From the NCBI GenBank assembly GCA_905480235.1, contig CAJQPP010000054.1:1-64000 (forward strand): a stretch of DNA of 64,000 nt. Reading direction: 5' to 3'. Made by a program: the position numbers and the translations under genes. The notes beneath the pieces are model-generated. The model searched no databases. It was not told where the DNA came from and was given only the letters and a program-made list of their open reading frames with translations. Positions 18,009 through 27,124 of the stretch are shown here, piece by piece. The stretch is from an uncultured Pirellulaceae bacterium. Lineage in GTDB: Bacteria > Planctomycetota > Planctomycetia > Pirellulales > Pirellulaceae. Numbering within the stretch: the first letter of the stretch is position 1; each line of letters starts with the position of its first letter.

Positions 18009-18269
18009 TTAGGCCCAGGTTCGCTCCCCGCCGGCAGTTACGCGGATCTGGTCAACGAGCTCCAGCACCCCGGCCACGCGCAGACAACAATTCAAGGCAA
18101 CCTGCCGCTCGTGATAATTGCTGACCTGCCCAGCGATCGTGACGACGCCCTGATCCACAACGACATGCAGATTGCGGAAGGCGGCAAAATGTTTACTTTC
18201 AAGGTATGACTCGACTCGCCAGAGTACATCCTCGTCGCCAAATCCAATTCGATTTTGTGTCAATTGCAT
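18009..18269 (-). CDS. BON-domain protein
   Basis: 86 aa from ATG 18269, preceded by AAAGGAAAAGGA; a TTG two codons upstream is less likely. One BON domain fills the protein: VLWRVESYLESK, FRNLHVVVDQGVVTIAGQVSNYHERQVALNCCLRVAGVLELVDQIRV with the conserved Gly and hydrophobic pattern. BON domains bind phospholipid or serve as interaction modules. No signal peptide is visible, so it may be cytoplasmic or part of an assembly. It is convergent with the TraB-like gene. Confidence 0.88.
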   Translation of the reverse strand: MQLTQNRIGFGDEDVLWRVESYLESKHFAAFRNLHVVVDQGVVTIAGQVSNYHERQVALNCCLRVAGVLELVDQIRVTAGGERTWA

Positions 18270-18806
18270 GGTCAATCCTTTTCCTTTAAGAGAATCCTCT
18301 CAACCGACCCGCGTTTGATCGCGGCTATCTCTCTTACGCATCAATCTTGCGACGGTTCACCTACGATCAATGTAGGCGTGAAAATGAGCCGTTCTAATTC
18401 GCCTCGCCGGCCCCTGCGATCCGCAACATCCTTGCCATTTTCCGCCGGCGAAATTGTATCGCGATCATCAACTTTGTGGCGAATATTTCCTGTATGACAT
18501 CATTTTTTTCTGCAGTGCAAGCATTTTCTCAGCAAAGAAATTTCAGAATCGAATCCACTTTGCTATTTATTAAGAACAATTGGTATTGCAAAAAAAAAGT
18601 TATTCGACGGGCAAGAATCTCATGTTTACAGATTGCGCAGGTGTTTCCATACTTTGCCTTCTTGAGAGAATATCAAGAGCGATGTTTCCAGGTTATTTTC
18701 GATTTCCCAACATTGCGTTGCTTCGAATAAAATTGCGTGGCTGTTGAAATAGCGAACGCGATTCGAAATATAACCAACCAAAAATTCAATGACGGAGTTG
18801 GCAAGA
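18270..18806. other. AT-rich intergenic region between divergent genes
   Basis: 537 bp between BON (minus) and the isomerase-like gene (plus), more AT-rich than its surroundings (runs of A at about 18590-18600 and T at about 18504-18510). It probably holds both promoters. A short inverted repeat CCTAC/GTAGG occurs at 18360-18376. Overlapping small frames have no SD or family features and are not called. Confidence 0.5.
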
Positions 18807-19640
18807 ATGGTGCGTTTTTCGATCAGCGAGTTTTCTACGTATCGTTGGTCACTTGAGCAGGAAGTCAAAGAACTTTCTCGACGGGGTATTCAAAATATCG
18901 GAGTTTGGAGAGCCAAATACTCCGATTACGACCCCGACTACGCAGCCGATCTTCTCTACCTGAACGACCTACGTGTCTCCAGCCTTTCTTGGGCTGGGGG
19001 ATTTACTGGCAGTTGCGGCATGTCCCATGAACAAGCCATCGAAGATGGGATTCAGGCAATTCGAACGGCTGCCAAGATGGGGGCCGAATGCCTTATTGTC
19101 CATCCTGGTAATCGCAACAATCACACGCGTCGCCACAGCAGACGACTTTTCTCACAAGCGATTGAAAGGATGTTGCCCGCGGCTGCCGATTTTGGCGTCA
19201 CACTGGCTTTGGAAGTCATGAGCCGGCAACAAGCTCATAGTTGGACGGTATTCGATTCGGAAGAGGAGGCGCTCAGCTTTGCCTGTGACTACCTGCCTCA
19301 AGAGCTGGGCATAGTGCTCGACCTTTTCCATGTTGGTAACAATTCACAGATTTTCGAAAAAATACCCGAGGTACTTCCGCGAATTGCCTTGGTTCAAATA
19401 TCCGATCAATGCGAACATCATTCGGCCGCCTGTCGCTGTCGTCCCGGTACGGGGGTCATTCCGATACAAAAGTGGTTCAATCGGCTCGAAGACAATGGCT
19501 ATCGTGGACTTTACGAAGTTGAGATTTTCGGGCCTCTATTTGGGTCTCTGCGTTATCGTCAACTGCTGGATGACTCAGCAGAATGTTTTCGAAAACTTCA
19601 GTCGAGAAACTTGAAGCACCCCAGCACGTCAGCCACCTAG
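18807..19640 (+). CDS. Sugar phosphate isomerase/epimerase family TIM barrel
   Basis: 277 aa from ATG 18807 (GGAG 12 bp upstream); ATG 18789 lacks an SD. It matches the xylose-isomerase-like/AP endonuclease 2 fold: IRTAAKMGAECLIVHPG, FGVTLALEVMSR with metal ligand E136, LGIVLDLFHVGNN with D172 and H175, IALVQISD, GTGVIPIQKWFNRLEDNGYRGLYEVEIFG with the last Glu ligand. Such proteins act on sugars, inositols or hydroxypyruvate-like substrates using a divalent metal; the substrate here is unknown. The cluster CEHHSAACRCRPG is unusually Cys/His rich for the family. Confidence 0.85.
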   Translation: MVRFSISEFSTYRWSLEQEVKELSRRGIQNIGVWRAKYSDYDPDYAADLLYLNDLRVSSLSWAGGFTGSCGMSHEQAIEDGIQAIRTAAKMGAECLIVHPGNRNNHTRRHSRRLFSQAIERMLPAAADFGVTLALEVMSRQQAHSWTVFDSEEEALSFACDYLPQELGIVLDLFHVGNNSQIFEKIPEVLPRIALVQISDQCEHHSAACRCRPGTGVIPIQKWFNRLEDNGYRGLYEVEIFGPLFGSLRYRQLLDDSAECFRKLQSRNLKHPSTSAT

Positions 19641-19736
19641 ACTCAGCCTCAGCAACGGTCACATTTTCTGGGCGACCCTTGCGTCATTCTCACCTGCCAA
19701 AACGCAGATGGAGGCTCTCAAGCCTTGGTTTCGTTT

Positions 19737-21119
19737 CTAGTGCGCAATATCGAGGCACCAAACTTTTGACTTTCCTCGAACGTAGAGGTACCCATGAGAG
19801 ACTATGGGACTGGCCCAACAAGGGTAAAGCAAACGCAAATCACTGACATCGATTTGTGTGGTGACTTGAAACGCATTGGGGTCTGGTTTGAAGGCAAAGA
19901 GCTTTCCATTTTCACAGAGGCAGATCAAATGGTCGTCGGCCAGCGTCAAACTGCTTCGAGTCAAACCCGGTTCTTCCCACATCACGTGACCGTCTGACAT
20001 TCGCACGCAGCGGAGCATTGCCTGCGACTGCTTTTCTCCCGAACTTGCATAGGCATAACCATCCACCACGATCGGCGTATTCCAATGGCAGGCCAAAGCT
20101 TGATTTCGCCCTCCTTGATCCGCCCAAATGACATCGGGAACACCATCCTTTATTTCCAACAAGGCCCCCCCAAGTCCATACGATTCGGTGATTAATACTT
20201 TGCCATTCGTAATAATTGGCGTACTGGCGTTCACGCTTTCAAATTTCCGCGCTCGGAAGGGGAACTCAAAACCGACCTCGCCGCTGTCGGGATCGAAGGC
20301 GACCAAACCGGACCTCATGAACGCCAACCCCGTTGCTTTCCCATTGATTTCGCCAATCACCGGAGACGCGTAACTCGCCAAGTCATTAACTGAAACGTAT
20401 CGAACCTCTCCCGTCAATTTATCGAAAGCAACGATCCCATTTCCATTCGGCTTGACTTCGGCCAAGCGACCAAACGGTACGCTTCGCGATTCAGGAGGAC
20501 TGCCACCCACCATCGTGATCAGCAAGTCCTTGTGGACCAGCGGTGTACTTCCCGCACCAAAAAAATTCTGAACCACACCAAACTCTTCCGCGGTATCCAC
20601 ACGCCAAACTTCTTTCCCCGTTTCCGCGTTAATGCAATACAGCATTCCCTCGACGCCATGAATATATACACGATCTCCGTCCACTACGGGCGACCCACGA
20701 GGACCTCCATCAAAACCATACATGTCGGTGTAACTGGTGGGATAACTAAACTCCCAAAGCAATTCTCCGTTTTCTGCATGGAAGGCTCTGAGGCGAGCCT
20801 GATCCCGCGTACGATCAAAATGGAAATACCGACCATTGGCCACTGCGCCGCTACCATAACCCTCGCCAACACGCTGACTCCAAACCACCTGCGGTGGGCG
20901 TTCCGCCCAATCGAATCTCAAGTCGGTTTCGGCAGATTTTCCGTTTCGCTCTGGCCCCAAAAAAGACGGCCAATCCAACCCGGGTCGACTCCATAAACCT
21001 CCGCTTGGCGCTGCAGATTTCGATGAACTTGATTCCTGAGCAATTCCGCTATCCGCGACACCACACCCGGTCGTGGTTAAAATGATATAAAGAAGGCCGA
21101 GCCAAAATCGGTAATGCAT
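19737..21119 (-). CDS. PQQ-binding-like beta-propeller, probable lipoprotein
   Basis: 460 aa from ATG 21119, with GGAG upstream. The N-terminus MHYRFWLGLLYIILTTTGC looks like a lipoprotein signal with Cys at residue 19, though the lipobox is weak. The mature part begins WPSFLGPERNGKSAETDL, then propeller blades with repeated GELLWEFS, AETGKEVWRVD, KLTGEVRYVSV and DSGEVGFEFP. This is a second copy in the window of the family at 6991. It is probably in the periplasm or on the membrane. The gene is divergent from arfB with about 96 bp between starts. Confidence 0.9.
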   Translation of the reverse strand: MHYRFWLGLLYIILTTTGCGVADSGIAQESSSSKSAAPSGGLWSRPGLDWPSFLGPERNGKSAETDLRFDWAERPPQVVWSQRVGEGYGSGAVANGRYFHFDRTRDQARLRAFHAENGELLWEFSYPTSYTDMYGFDGGPRGSPVVDGDRVYIHGVEGMLYCINAETGKEVWRVDTAEEFGVVQNFFGAGSTPLVHKDLLITMVGGSPPESRSVPFGRLAEVKPNGNGIVAFDKLTGEVRYVSVNDLASYASPVIGEINGKATGLAFMRSGLVAFDPDSGEVGFEFPFRARKFESVNASTPIITNGKVLITESYGLGGALLEIKDGVPDVIWADQGGRNQALACHWNTPIVVDGYAYASSGEKQSQAMLRCVRMSDGHVMWEEPGLTRSSLTLADDHLICLCENGKLFAFKPDPNAFQVTTQIDVSDLRLLYPCWASPIVSHGYLYVRGKSKVWCLDIAH

Positions 21120-21215
21120 ATAAATCTCCGCGGGAAATTTCCCAGGTGCCCACCTCAGCAAGTTTGAGAAGCGGCATGTTTTTGGTTTTTTTCTCAATCC
21201 AAATCAGACAACCTG

Positions 21216-21632
21216 ATGTTACAAGTCAATTCAAAAATCTCAATTCCCTTGCGTGAGATTAAGTTCACCTTCACCCGTTCCAGTGGACCCGGGGGACAAA
21301 ATGTCAACAAAGTGAATACACGAGTTCAGTTGCGTTGGAACGTCACGGAAACGCAACATTTACCCCCGGCTGTAAAAGCACGTTTCCTGAAAAAGTACCA
21401 TCGGCGTATCACGGGGCAGGGTGAGATTATTTTGGCCAGTCAGAGGTTTCGAGATCAGGGCCGAAACGTTGCGGACTCCCTAAATAAATTAAGGGAGCTG
21501 ATCCTGGCAATCGCAACTCCGCCGAAAATACGAAAAACAGCCAAGGTCTCGAGGAGAGCCAAGCAGCGGCGATTGGATAACAAAAAAAAACATTCACAAA
21601 AAAAACAACAACGCCGACGTGTTGATGATTAA
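21216..21632 (+). CDS. arfB: ArfB-type peptidyl-tRNA hydrolase (ribosome rescue)
   Basis: 138 aa with the GGQ loop (FTRSSGPGGQNVNKVNTRVQLRW, G27-G28-Q29) found in class I release factors but no codon-recognition domains. A strongly basic C-terminal tail (RRAKQRRLDNKKKHSQKK) is the part that enters the mRNA channel of stalled ribosomes in ArfB/YaeJ. It releases nascent peptide from non-stop ribosomes. Length and layout agree with the family. Cytoplasmic and ribosome-associated. Confidence 0.93.
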   Translation: MLQVNSKISIPLREIKFTFTRSSGPGGQNVNKVNTRVQLRWNVTETQHLPPAVKARFLKKYHRRITGQGEIILASQRFRDQGRNVADSLNKLRELILAIATPPKIRKTAKVSRRAKQRRLDNKKKHSQKKQQRRRVDD

Positions 21633-21767
21633 ATCCCCGGCGAGAATAGAGTGAGATGGGTAAAAAAATCAAATTGCAAAAAATTCCAAACCCCACACCA
21701 AGATTTAGCCTCGGGCAACGAATAGCGACATAAGGTTTCCGGTTTTCTTCAAATTTCGGGTCAAAGT

Positions 21768-22052
21768 ATGTTCGCTAAACGGACTTGGTTCCAACCTTCT
21801 ACCGTAACGGTTCTACCAATACCGAAATCCAATCAGGGCTGGATGTTTTACGGCATTGGCTTTTTCGTCATTCTTATTCCCACACTCTTGTTAATTGCTC
21901 GCTCCCAAGTGATGCCAGAGGCACTGCTATGGTCAACCGTTTCTACAGCCGCATTTTTACTGGAAATCCGCGGTGTTCGGCGAGAAATTGTGAAATCCGA
22001 AGCTCGCCGTAAGCTGTACCACATTGCTGATATCAGCCAAACGGATGAATAA
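21768..22052 (+). CDS. Small membrane protein, unknown function
   Basis: 94 aa. Two hydrophobic segments (about residues 25-45, GWMFYGIGFFVILIPTLLLIA, and 50-67) are followed by a charged C-terminus (RGVRREIVKSEARRKLYHIADISQ). No family recognised. A GGG lies about 8 bp before the ATG. It sits between arfB and the UVR-motif gene on the same strand. The long membrane-compatible frame supports coding, but confidence is moderate. Confidence 0.5.
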   Translation: MFAKRTWFQPSTVTVLPIPKSNQGWMFYGIGFFVILIPTLLLIARSQVMPEALLWSTVSTAAFLLEIRGVRREIVKSEARRKLYHIADISQTDE

Positions 22053-22238
22053 TAAATGAAACTGGGGCGACGTCTCTGGCCAATGAATCCGCAGCCTATT
22101 TCCTAAATTGAGAAGCTCGACTTGCTTCCCTTTTCCGGGAAAAAAGCTCGTTTTGATTCCCGACTGGGCGACATCGGGGGCCATATGTTAAGTTGGTCGT
22201 TCTCAAATTCAATTTTCATTTTCAGGCCCTGCACCTCG

Positions 22239-22973
22239 ATGTCGGAATCGGACGGAATAGACCATATCCTGGAAGAGTGGGATTTTGACCCACTGGGATC
22301 GAACGTGCGCGAAATCATGGTGGGCGACCGGCGTGTGTTACAAATGCGAATCGACATGGGGCTGTTACAATTGGAAACCGATGGCCGACCCGATGGCTCC
22401 AAGCCTCACGAGAAAGAAACCTACCTCGAACACTTGCGGGCGGTGGCAATAGATGAGCCAAGCTTTTCACTGGATGATGAGCAGTGCATCGAGGTGGACC
22501 GTGAATTTGTTCAATTCTATCATCGCCGCGTCTGTTGGCTGCAGCTGAAAAACTTCGACCTAGCCGTCCGCGACGCGGATCACACTTTAACGCTGATGGA
22601 TTTTTGCAAAGATCATTCCCCCAGCGAACAGTGGACGCTATCGCACGAACAGTACCGACCTTTTGTACTTTATCATCGGACTCAAGCGGCAGCGCTGAAT
22701 AAACTGCATGGCGATAATGGACCAGAATTGGCGATCGAAGAAGTCAATCGTGGATTAAGGTCCATGCAAGCTCTATTTGTGGCCTACGAAGCCGAAGATC
22801 AATATGACCAAGATGAACTGGTCCAACGCTTGGATGAGTTCCGCGAAAACCTGCGGGATCGCTACGAGGTCGGCAAGACGCTCAAAGAACGATTGGCCGA
22901 CGCCATTTCGGAAGAGCAATACGAATTGGCTGCCCAATTGAGGGACCGTCTTAGCAAACGCGACACGATGTAA
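22239..22973 (+). CDS. UVR (UvrB/UvrC motif) domain protein
   Basis: 244 aa from ATG 22239 (MSESDGIDHILEEWDFDP); the open frame continues upstream but its sequence there does not look like protein. The middle contains acidic helical segments and HRRVCWLQLKNFDLAVRDADHTLTLMDF, resembling TPR. The last 30 residues form a UVR motif (LKERLADAISEEQYELAAQLRDRLSKR). UVR motifs mediate protein contacts in UvrB, UvrC and the McsA/ClpC system. It is followed by csrA, an adjacency I associate with planctomycete genomes. Confidence 0.85.
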   Translation: MSESDGIDHILEEWDFDPLGSNVREIMVGDRRVLQMRIDMGLLQLETDGRPDGSKPHEKETYLEHLRAVAIDEPSFSLDDEQCIEVDREFVQFYHRRVCWLQLKNFDLAVRDADHTLTLMDFCKDHSPSEQWTLSHEQYRPFVLYHRTQAAALNKLHGDNGPELAIEEVNRGLRSMQALFVAYEAEDQYDQDELVQRLDEFRENLRDRYEVGKTLKERLADAISEEQYELAAQLRDRLSKRDTM

Positions 22974-23043
22974 TTCTTTTGGTGAGCGGGCGTTTGTCCA
23001 CTGCTAGCGAAAATTCCTGGCTTCGCAAGTCGTTTTCTCGCAA

Positions 23044-23060
23044 CCGTTTCCAAGAAACGG
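23044..23060. repeat. Short perfect inverted repeat upstream of csrA
   Basis: CCGTTTC (23044-23050), CAA, GAAACGG (23054-23060). A 7-bp perfect stem with a 3-nt spacer, 107 bp before the csrA ATG. No T-run follows, so it is more likely an operator or mRNA structure than a terminator. Confidence 0.45.
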
Positions 23061-23166
23061 CAGTAATATCTGATGAAAAGTCATGCGTGTCTGCGAAAAT
23101 GTCTAAAGACGGAACGCACTCGTCCCCGAACAGGGACCAACCATCTCATCAAAGGAGTGTCTATTC

Positions 23167-23511
23167 ATGCTAGTTCTATCAAGAAAAAAAGACGAACAAA
23201 TTATCGTTGGCGATAATGTGAAAATTAAAATTCTGCAGATTCGTGGGAACACGGTTCGCATCGGCATCGAAGCACCGGGAGAAATTTCCGTGATGCGTGG
23301 TGAGTTGGTCCAGGAAATTGAGACCCTCGAGACGGATTCGAACTGCACCATTGAATTTCGAAATAACGATTCCGGCGCGATTCCGATTAGTCCTCGTTTG
23401 AGAGTAGTGGCCCAAAAAGAGGCTACCGATACCCCGTCAAAATCTCATGATCTTGGCACTCATCGTTTACAAAAACTGATCGAGAAAATGACCGGCCAAA
23501 ATCAGGTCTGA
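23167..23511 (+). CDS. csrA: Carbon storage regulator CsrA with C-terminal extension
   Basis: 114 aa. The first 52 residues are a full CsrA (MLVLSRKKDEQIIVGD, then VRIGIEAPGEISVMRGEL), including the RNA-binding residues Leu4, Arg6 and Arg44. CsrA dimers bind GGA motifs in mRNA leaders and usually repress translation. The family is normally 60-75 aa; here about 45 extra residues end with a charged helix (THRLQKLIEKMTG). A strong SD (AAAGGAG) precedes the ATG. The leader contains further GGA triplets at 23111 and 23134, so autoregulation is possible. A terminator follows directly. Confidence 0.96.
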   Translation: MLVLSRKKDEQIIVGDNVKIKILQIRGNTVRIGIEAPGEISVMRGELVQEIETLETDSNCTIEFRNNDSGAIPISPRLRVVAQKEATDTPSKSHDLGTHRLQKLIEKMTGQNQV

Positions 23512-23528
23512 ATTACCTTCCAAGTGAA

Positions 23529-23559
23529 AGCTCGCTGCGTTCGGCAGCGAGCTTTTTTT
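23529..23559 (+). terminator. Rho-independent terminator after csrA
   Basis: A perfect 10-bp stem (AGCTCGCTGC 23529-23538 with GCAGCGAGCT 23544-23553), loop GTTCG, and a T-run to 23559. It begins 18 bp after the csrA stop. Confidence 0.95.
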
Positions 23560-23625
23560 ATGCACCCGTGTAAAACCAGCCGCCGTTCGAAATCAGCCAA
23601 CCGCTGATTTCTTTCGCCCGCGTCT

Positions 23626-25689
23626 TCAGTCAATCGTTTCAGACTTCTCGATTTCGTTATATTTCACGGGTCGAACGATGGGAGGCAATTTGTTTTCAGT
23701 CGGGTAATCAATACCGTATATGTCAAACAGATGCTCGGTGAGAATGCGACGAACTTCTAGAATCGCTCGCGGATGTTGGTGAATAAGTGAGTGCTCTTCC
23801 TCGATCGTTATTTCGGAAACCGACCGGGGAAAATGTGCGCTGGAAACGGTCACGACACCGTCAGAGGGCTCGCTGCTGTTAGAGAACAACGCGCTTACCC
23901 CACTCGATTCGTGCACCCCAATCACGTTGTGATAACGGACTCGGGGGTTGGGCCGAGTAGATTCTAGCGCTTGAAACATGGGAGAGTTTGGCGCTAGAGA
24001 TTCTGTGCTGGTGGTGATATCCAACATGTTCGATTTAAAGAATCCTCGGTCTTTTTGGGTCATCAACTCAAGTTCATTGGAAAGGTAGCTGGGCAATGAA
24101 AATAATTTTTCACTAACCCACTTGGTAAACGAGTTGGAAACATTGCTACCCATATGGGGTGTGCCCAGTGTTACCACGCGAGCAACATTGGGATTGGCAT
24201 CAAAAAACACCGTTTCTTGAATGCGTTGTTTGGTCGAGGCTGAGCCTTCCATTTGAGAAAATTCCTCATCGCTGAGAACATTCCAAATGTGGTCATCGCT
24301 GGCAATTGTCTGCAAACGAGAAAGTAAACCACCCATGCTGTGTCCGACCAGAACCATTTCCCGAAGCGAGCGTGATTGTTGTTGCGGATCCAGCGTTTGC
24401 GATGCTTCCGCCAGATCCTGTCGCATTTGCCGCGCGCTGTACCAAAACGGCTGGCCACTAGGGTAAAGATAAAACCAAAACTGGTAATTATCACGAATGG
24501 ATTTGTCCGCTCGTAAGTCGTTAAACATCTCTGTCCAGGTCATCGGACTGGACCAAAAACCATGCACCATAACAACAGGGATCTTGCTTGGATCGTATGG
24601 CTCAAGCATATAAAGCCCGCCAAATTTTTGCGCGAAATCACCTTTCAGCAACGCCGCCGTGGCAAACCACCGCGTGTCCAAAAGCGGGTTGTCCAGATAG
24701 TAAGCCAGAGGCGTAGTGATATCACTTTCTAGCGGCGCAACTCGCTCATCGACCACAACGTGAGTGCGTTCCAGCGGATCCAATAATTGGATCTCAAATT
24801 CTTCAGTCGATTGTTGTCGATCTGGTCTGACAGCCGTTTTCACAAACGCAGTAAGAGGCACTGAAATGCCTTCGGGATAAAACTGCTTGGCCGCAACATT
24901 TATTTCGTCATGTTTTCGTAGTGCAATGAGCGGCACGCCTAAGCCATAAGTGACGTGCACATTTCGCAATCCCTCGGTACTGTAATCTGAGACGAATTCA
25001 TAGCGTTCGAATTCGCTGTCCGCCCAACGGCCTTCCGCTTTGATGGTGATGTTAAGGGGGCGGCCGTCTAAAGCGGTCGCGCTCAAAAATCCCTGCGGGC
25101 GGAGAGATTTTTGCTCACACATGATTCTCAACATGCCCTCTAGGGATTGGTTATAAATATCGCACACCTCCCGAAAAACGGGATCATAGATATTTCGCTG
25201 AGGATCGAATTCCGAGTCAAAAAGATATTGGTAACTCGCAGTAACGGCGGTGGCATACATTTGACCAGCGTATCGCTCGTCGCCTTTCAATTTCCCGTGC
25301 TGCCCTTGCAACAAAGCGAGTTCCGCCAATACGTGCAGGCTCTCCAGATCAGGTTGTGCGTTTGTAGACGCATGCAAATTAACCAGAAATTCCTTGGGAT
25401 TTTCTTTGTAAATCGCCTCTAAAGCATAGGTTCGCAGAAACAGCTTAGTTCTTTCTCCAGGCTGCTCTTCGCCATAGCCGACCCAGGCGGACCATATATT
25501 CTTGGAATGCTCCAAGTGGTTCTCAGGATTGCGTTTCACCCGCGCTCGAGAGGAGCCGATCGAAGTGATTTGCGCGACTCGCCGAACCGTATTGGAATTC
25601 CACGTACAGCCCGCAAATAAGCTTAACCCCGCCAGCGCGCAGGCGAGGCCTGTCAGCAAAATTCTTTGGGATTGGCAGATGGGATTCAA
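23626..25689 (-). CDS. Lipoprotein alpha/beta hydrolase (lipase-like)
   Basis: 687 aa. The frame opens with TTG (25689) and has no ATG nearby. The N-terminus is a lipoprotein signal (ILLTGLACALAGLSLFAGC, Cys28). Residues about 60-330 are a helical and beta region with no recognised domain. The C-terminal half is an alpha/beta hydrolase: IPVVMVHGFWSSPMTW (oxyanion loop), MVLVGHSMGGLLSR with nucleophile Ser451, RVVTLGTPHMGS, and a late SSEPSDGVVTVSSAHFP near the acid and His (EEHSLIHQHP). It resembles PGAP1/lipase-type serine hydrolases and is probably membrane-anchored in the periplasm. It is convergent with csrA. Confidence 0.88.
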   Translation of the reverse strand: MNPICQSQRILLTGLACALAGLSLFAGCTWNSNTVRRVAQITSIGSSRARVKRNPENHLEHSKNIWSAWVGYGEEQPGERTKLFLRTYALEAIYKENPKEFLVNLHASTNAQPDLESLHVLAELALLQGQHGKLKGDERYAGQMYATAVTASYQYLFDSEFDPQRNIYDPVFREVCDIYNQSLEGMLRIMCEQKSLRPQGFLSATALDGRPLNITIKAEGRWADSEFERYEFVSDYSTEGLRNVHVTYGLGVPLIALRKHDEINVAAKQFYPEGISVPLTAFVKTAVRPDRQQSTEEFEIQLLDPLERTHVVVDERVAPLESDITTPLAYYLDNPLLDTRWFATAALLKGDFAQKFGGLYMLEPYDPSKIPVVMVHGFWSSPMTWTEMFNDLRADKSIRDNYQFWFYLYPSGQPFWYSARQMRQDLAEASQTLDPQQQSRSLREMVLVGHSMGGLLSRLQTIASDDHIWNVLSDEEFSQMEGSASTKQRIQETVFFDANPNVARVVTLGTPHMGSNVSNSFTKWVSEKLFSLPSYLSNELELMTQKDRGFFKSNMLDITTSTESLAPNSPMFQALESTRPNPRVRYHNVIGVHESSGVSALFSNSSEPSDGVVTVSSAHFPRSVSEITIEEEHSLIHQHPRAILEVRRILTEHLFDIYGIDYPTENKLPPIVRPVKYNEIEKSETID

Positions 25690-25856
25690 ATGTTTTAACG
25701 AGTCAAGGCGCAGCGGTCGCGAGATTAAACCGATGTTCTATTACGCCATTTGCAAATTCTTCGTCAATTGCATTCTTTACATCGCTGGCTGAAAAACCGA
25801 CTGCTATCAGTTAAACTCTGGCTTTCCCAGCTAACGTTTGTGTAAGGCATTTTCCC

Positions 25857-26996
25857 TTGAACGACTCCAGTTCATCAAAATTCGATCATCTGGCCCTACA
25901 TGGCGGTGCTAAATCGGTATCCGCGGAAATTCCCGAATGGCCACCGCAATGGCCAAATGTTTTGGAAGCACTTCAGAGATCGTGGTCGGATGGCAGCTGG
26001 GGCCAGTACCACGGTAAGACGGTGCAAGAGTTTGCTGACGCCTTTGCCGAGTATCTTGGTGTTAAGCACGTGTGGCCTTGTTCCTCCGGTACCGTTGCCG
26101 TTGAGTTAGCGTTACGGGGCCTCGGCGTAACCGCTGCTCACGAAGTTATTTTGGCTGGTTATGATTTCCCTGGCAATTTTCGTGCGATTGAGGCAATTGG
26201 TGCCCGGCCCGTACTGATTGATGTACGGAAAAACGGCTTCGTCTTGGACGAGTCTCATTTGGAGGCGGCCCTAACCGAAAAAACAAAAGCCGTAATTGCT
26301 ACCCACCTGCACGGCCAACTCGCAAATATTGAGGAGATTCAACGCCGTTTGCAAACTCGCGGAATTGGTTTGCTGGAAGACGCTTGTCAGGTCCCCGGTG
26401 CCAGGGTGGCCTCTCGGCCTGCGGGCACTCTGGGAGATATCGGGACCTTCAGTTTTGGAGGGAGCAAGCTCATGACCTGCGGTCGGGGTGGCGCGATCGT
26501 CACTGATTGCGATGCCTCGTTACAGCGGATACGCATCGCAGCAGAACGCGGCAATGATGCCTTTCCACTGAGCGCATTACAGGCTGCTGCCTTGATCCCT
26601 CAGTTGGAAACCTTGGAAGACTTGCACGCGCGACGCCTCCAAGCCGCAAAACGATTGCGCGATGCCATGCAAGGTTTCCGCGTGTTTCGACCGCTGGAGG
26701 ATGCCTGGAGTGATTCCTATTCACCGGCCTTCTTCAAATTTGCAGTTCAAATACCCGCTCATCATGACCGTGAGTTTCTTTTACAGGCACTGAGGGCCGA
26801 AGGAGCGCCGGTCTTTACCGGTTTTCGAGGTTTTGGCAAACGGTCCAAGCGTCGGTGCGATCAGGTTGGGACACTCGCCAACGCGGCAGTGGCTGCCCAA
26901 AACACCCTCCTACTACACCACCCATTTTTGCTCGGAGATGAGTCGTTGGTGGACCAAATTGGCGGCGCATTTCAAAAAATTGACACCTGTTTTTAA
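25857..26996 (+). CDS. DegT/DnrJ/EryC1/StrS family PLP aminotransferase
   Basis: 379 aa starting with TTG 25857 (TAAGG upstream). Conserved parts: LALHGGAKSV, WPCSSGTVAVELALRGLGV (cofactor phosphate loop), VILAGYDFPGNFRAIEAIGARPVLIDV, GIGLLEDACQVPGA with the PLP-contacting Asp, and FSFGGSKLMTCGRGGAIVTD with the Schiff-base K204. The family aminates keto sugars or makes 3-amino-5-hydroxybenzoate-type compounds. The C-terminal HHDREFLLQALRAEGAPVFTGFRG fits the sugar-binding half. No sugar-nucleotide genes adjoin it, so the substrate is open. It ends convergent to the M20 peptidase. Confidence 0.9.
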   Translation: MNDSSSSKFDHLALHGGAKSVSAEIPEWPPQWPNVLEALQRSWSDGSWGQYHGKTVQEFADAFAEYLGVKHVWPCSSGTVAVELALRGLGVTAAHEVILAGYDFPGNFRAIEAIGARPVLIDVRKNGFVLDESHLEAALTEKTKAVIATHLHGQLANIEEIQRRLQTRGIGLLEDACQVPGARVASRPAGTLGDIGTFSFGGSKLMTCGRGGAIVTDCDASLQRIRIAAERGNDAFPLSALQAAALIPQLETLEDLHARRLQAAKRLRDAMQGFRVFRPLEDAWSDSYSPAFFKFAVQIPAHHDREFLLQALRAEGAPVFTGFRGFGKRSKRRCDQVGTLANAAVAAQNTLLLHHPFLLGDESLVDQIGGAFQKIDTCF

Positions 26997-27124
26997 CGGT
27001 GGCGGTTTGCCAAGCAGGCCTGTGAGCGATTTCGGACCTTGTGAACCGAAATGCCAATAACAAAGGCAATGGCGCAACGCACATTTCGCACACGGGTACG
27101 AAGAACCATCCCGGCATTAAGAAA

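Noticed and set aside
20532-20996. 154-codon plus-strand frame
   Set aside because: Antisense to the PQQ propeller at 19737; composition typical of a shadow frame.
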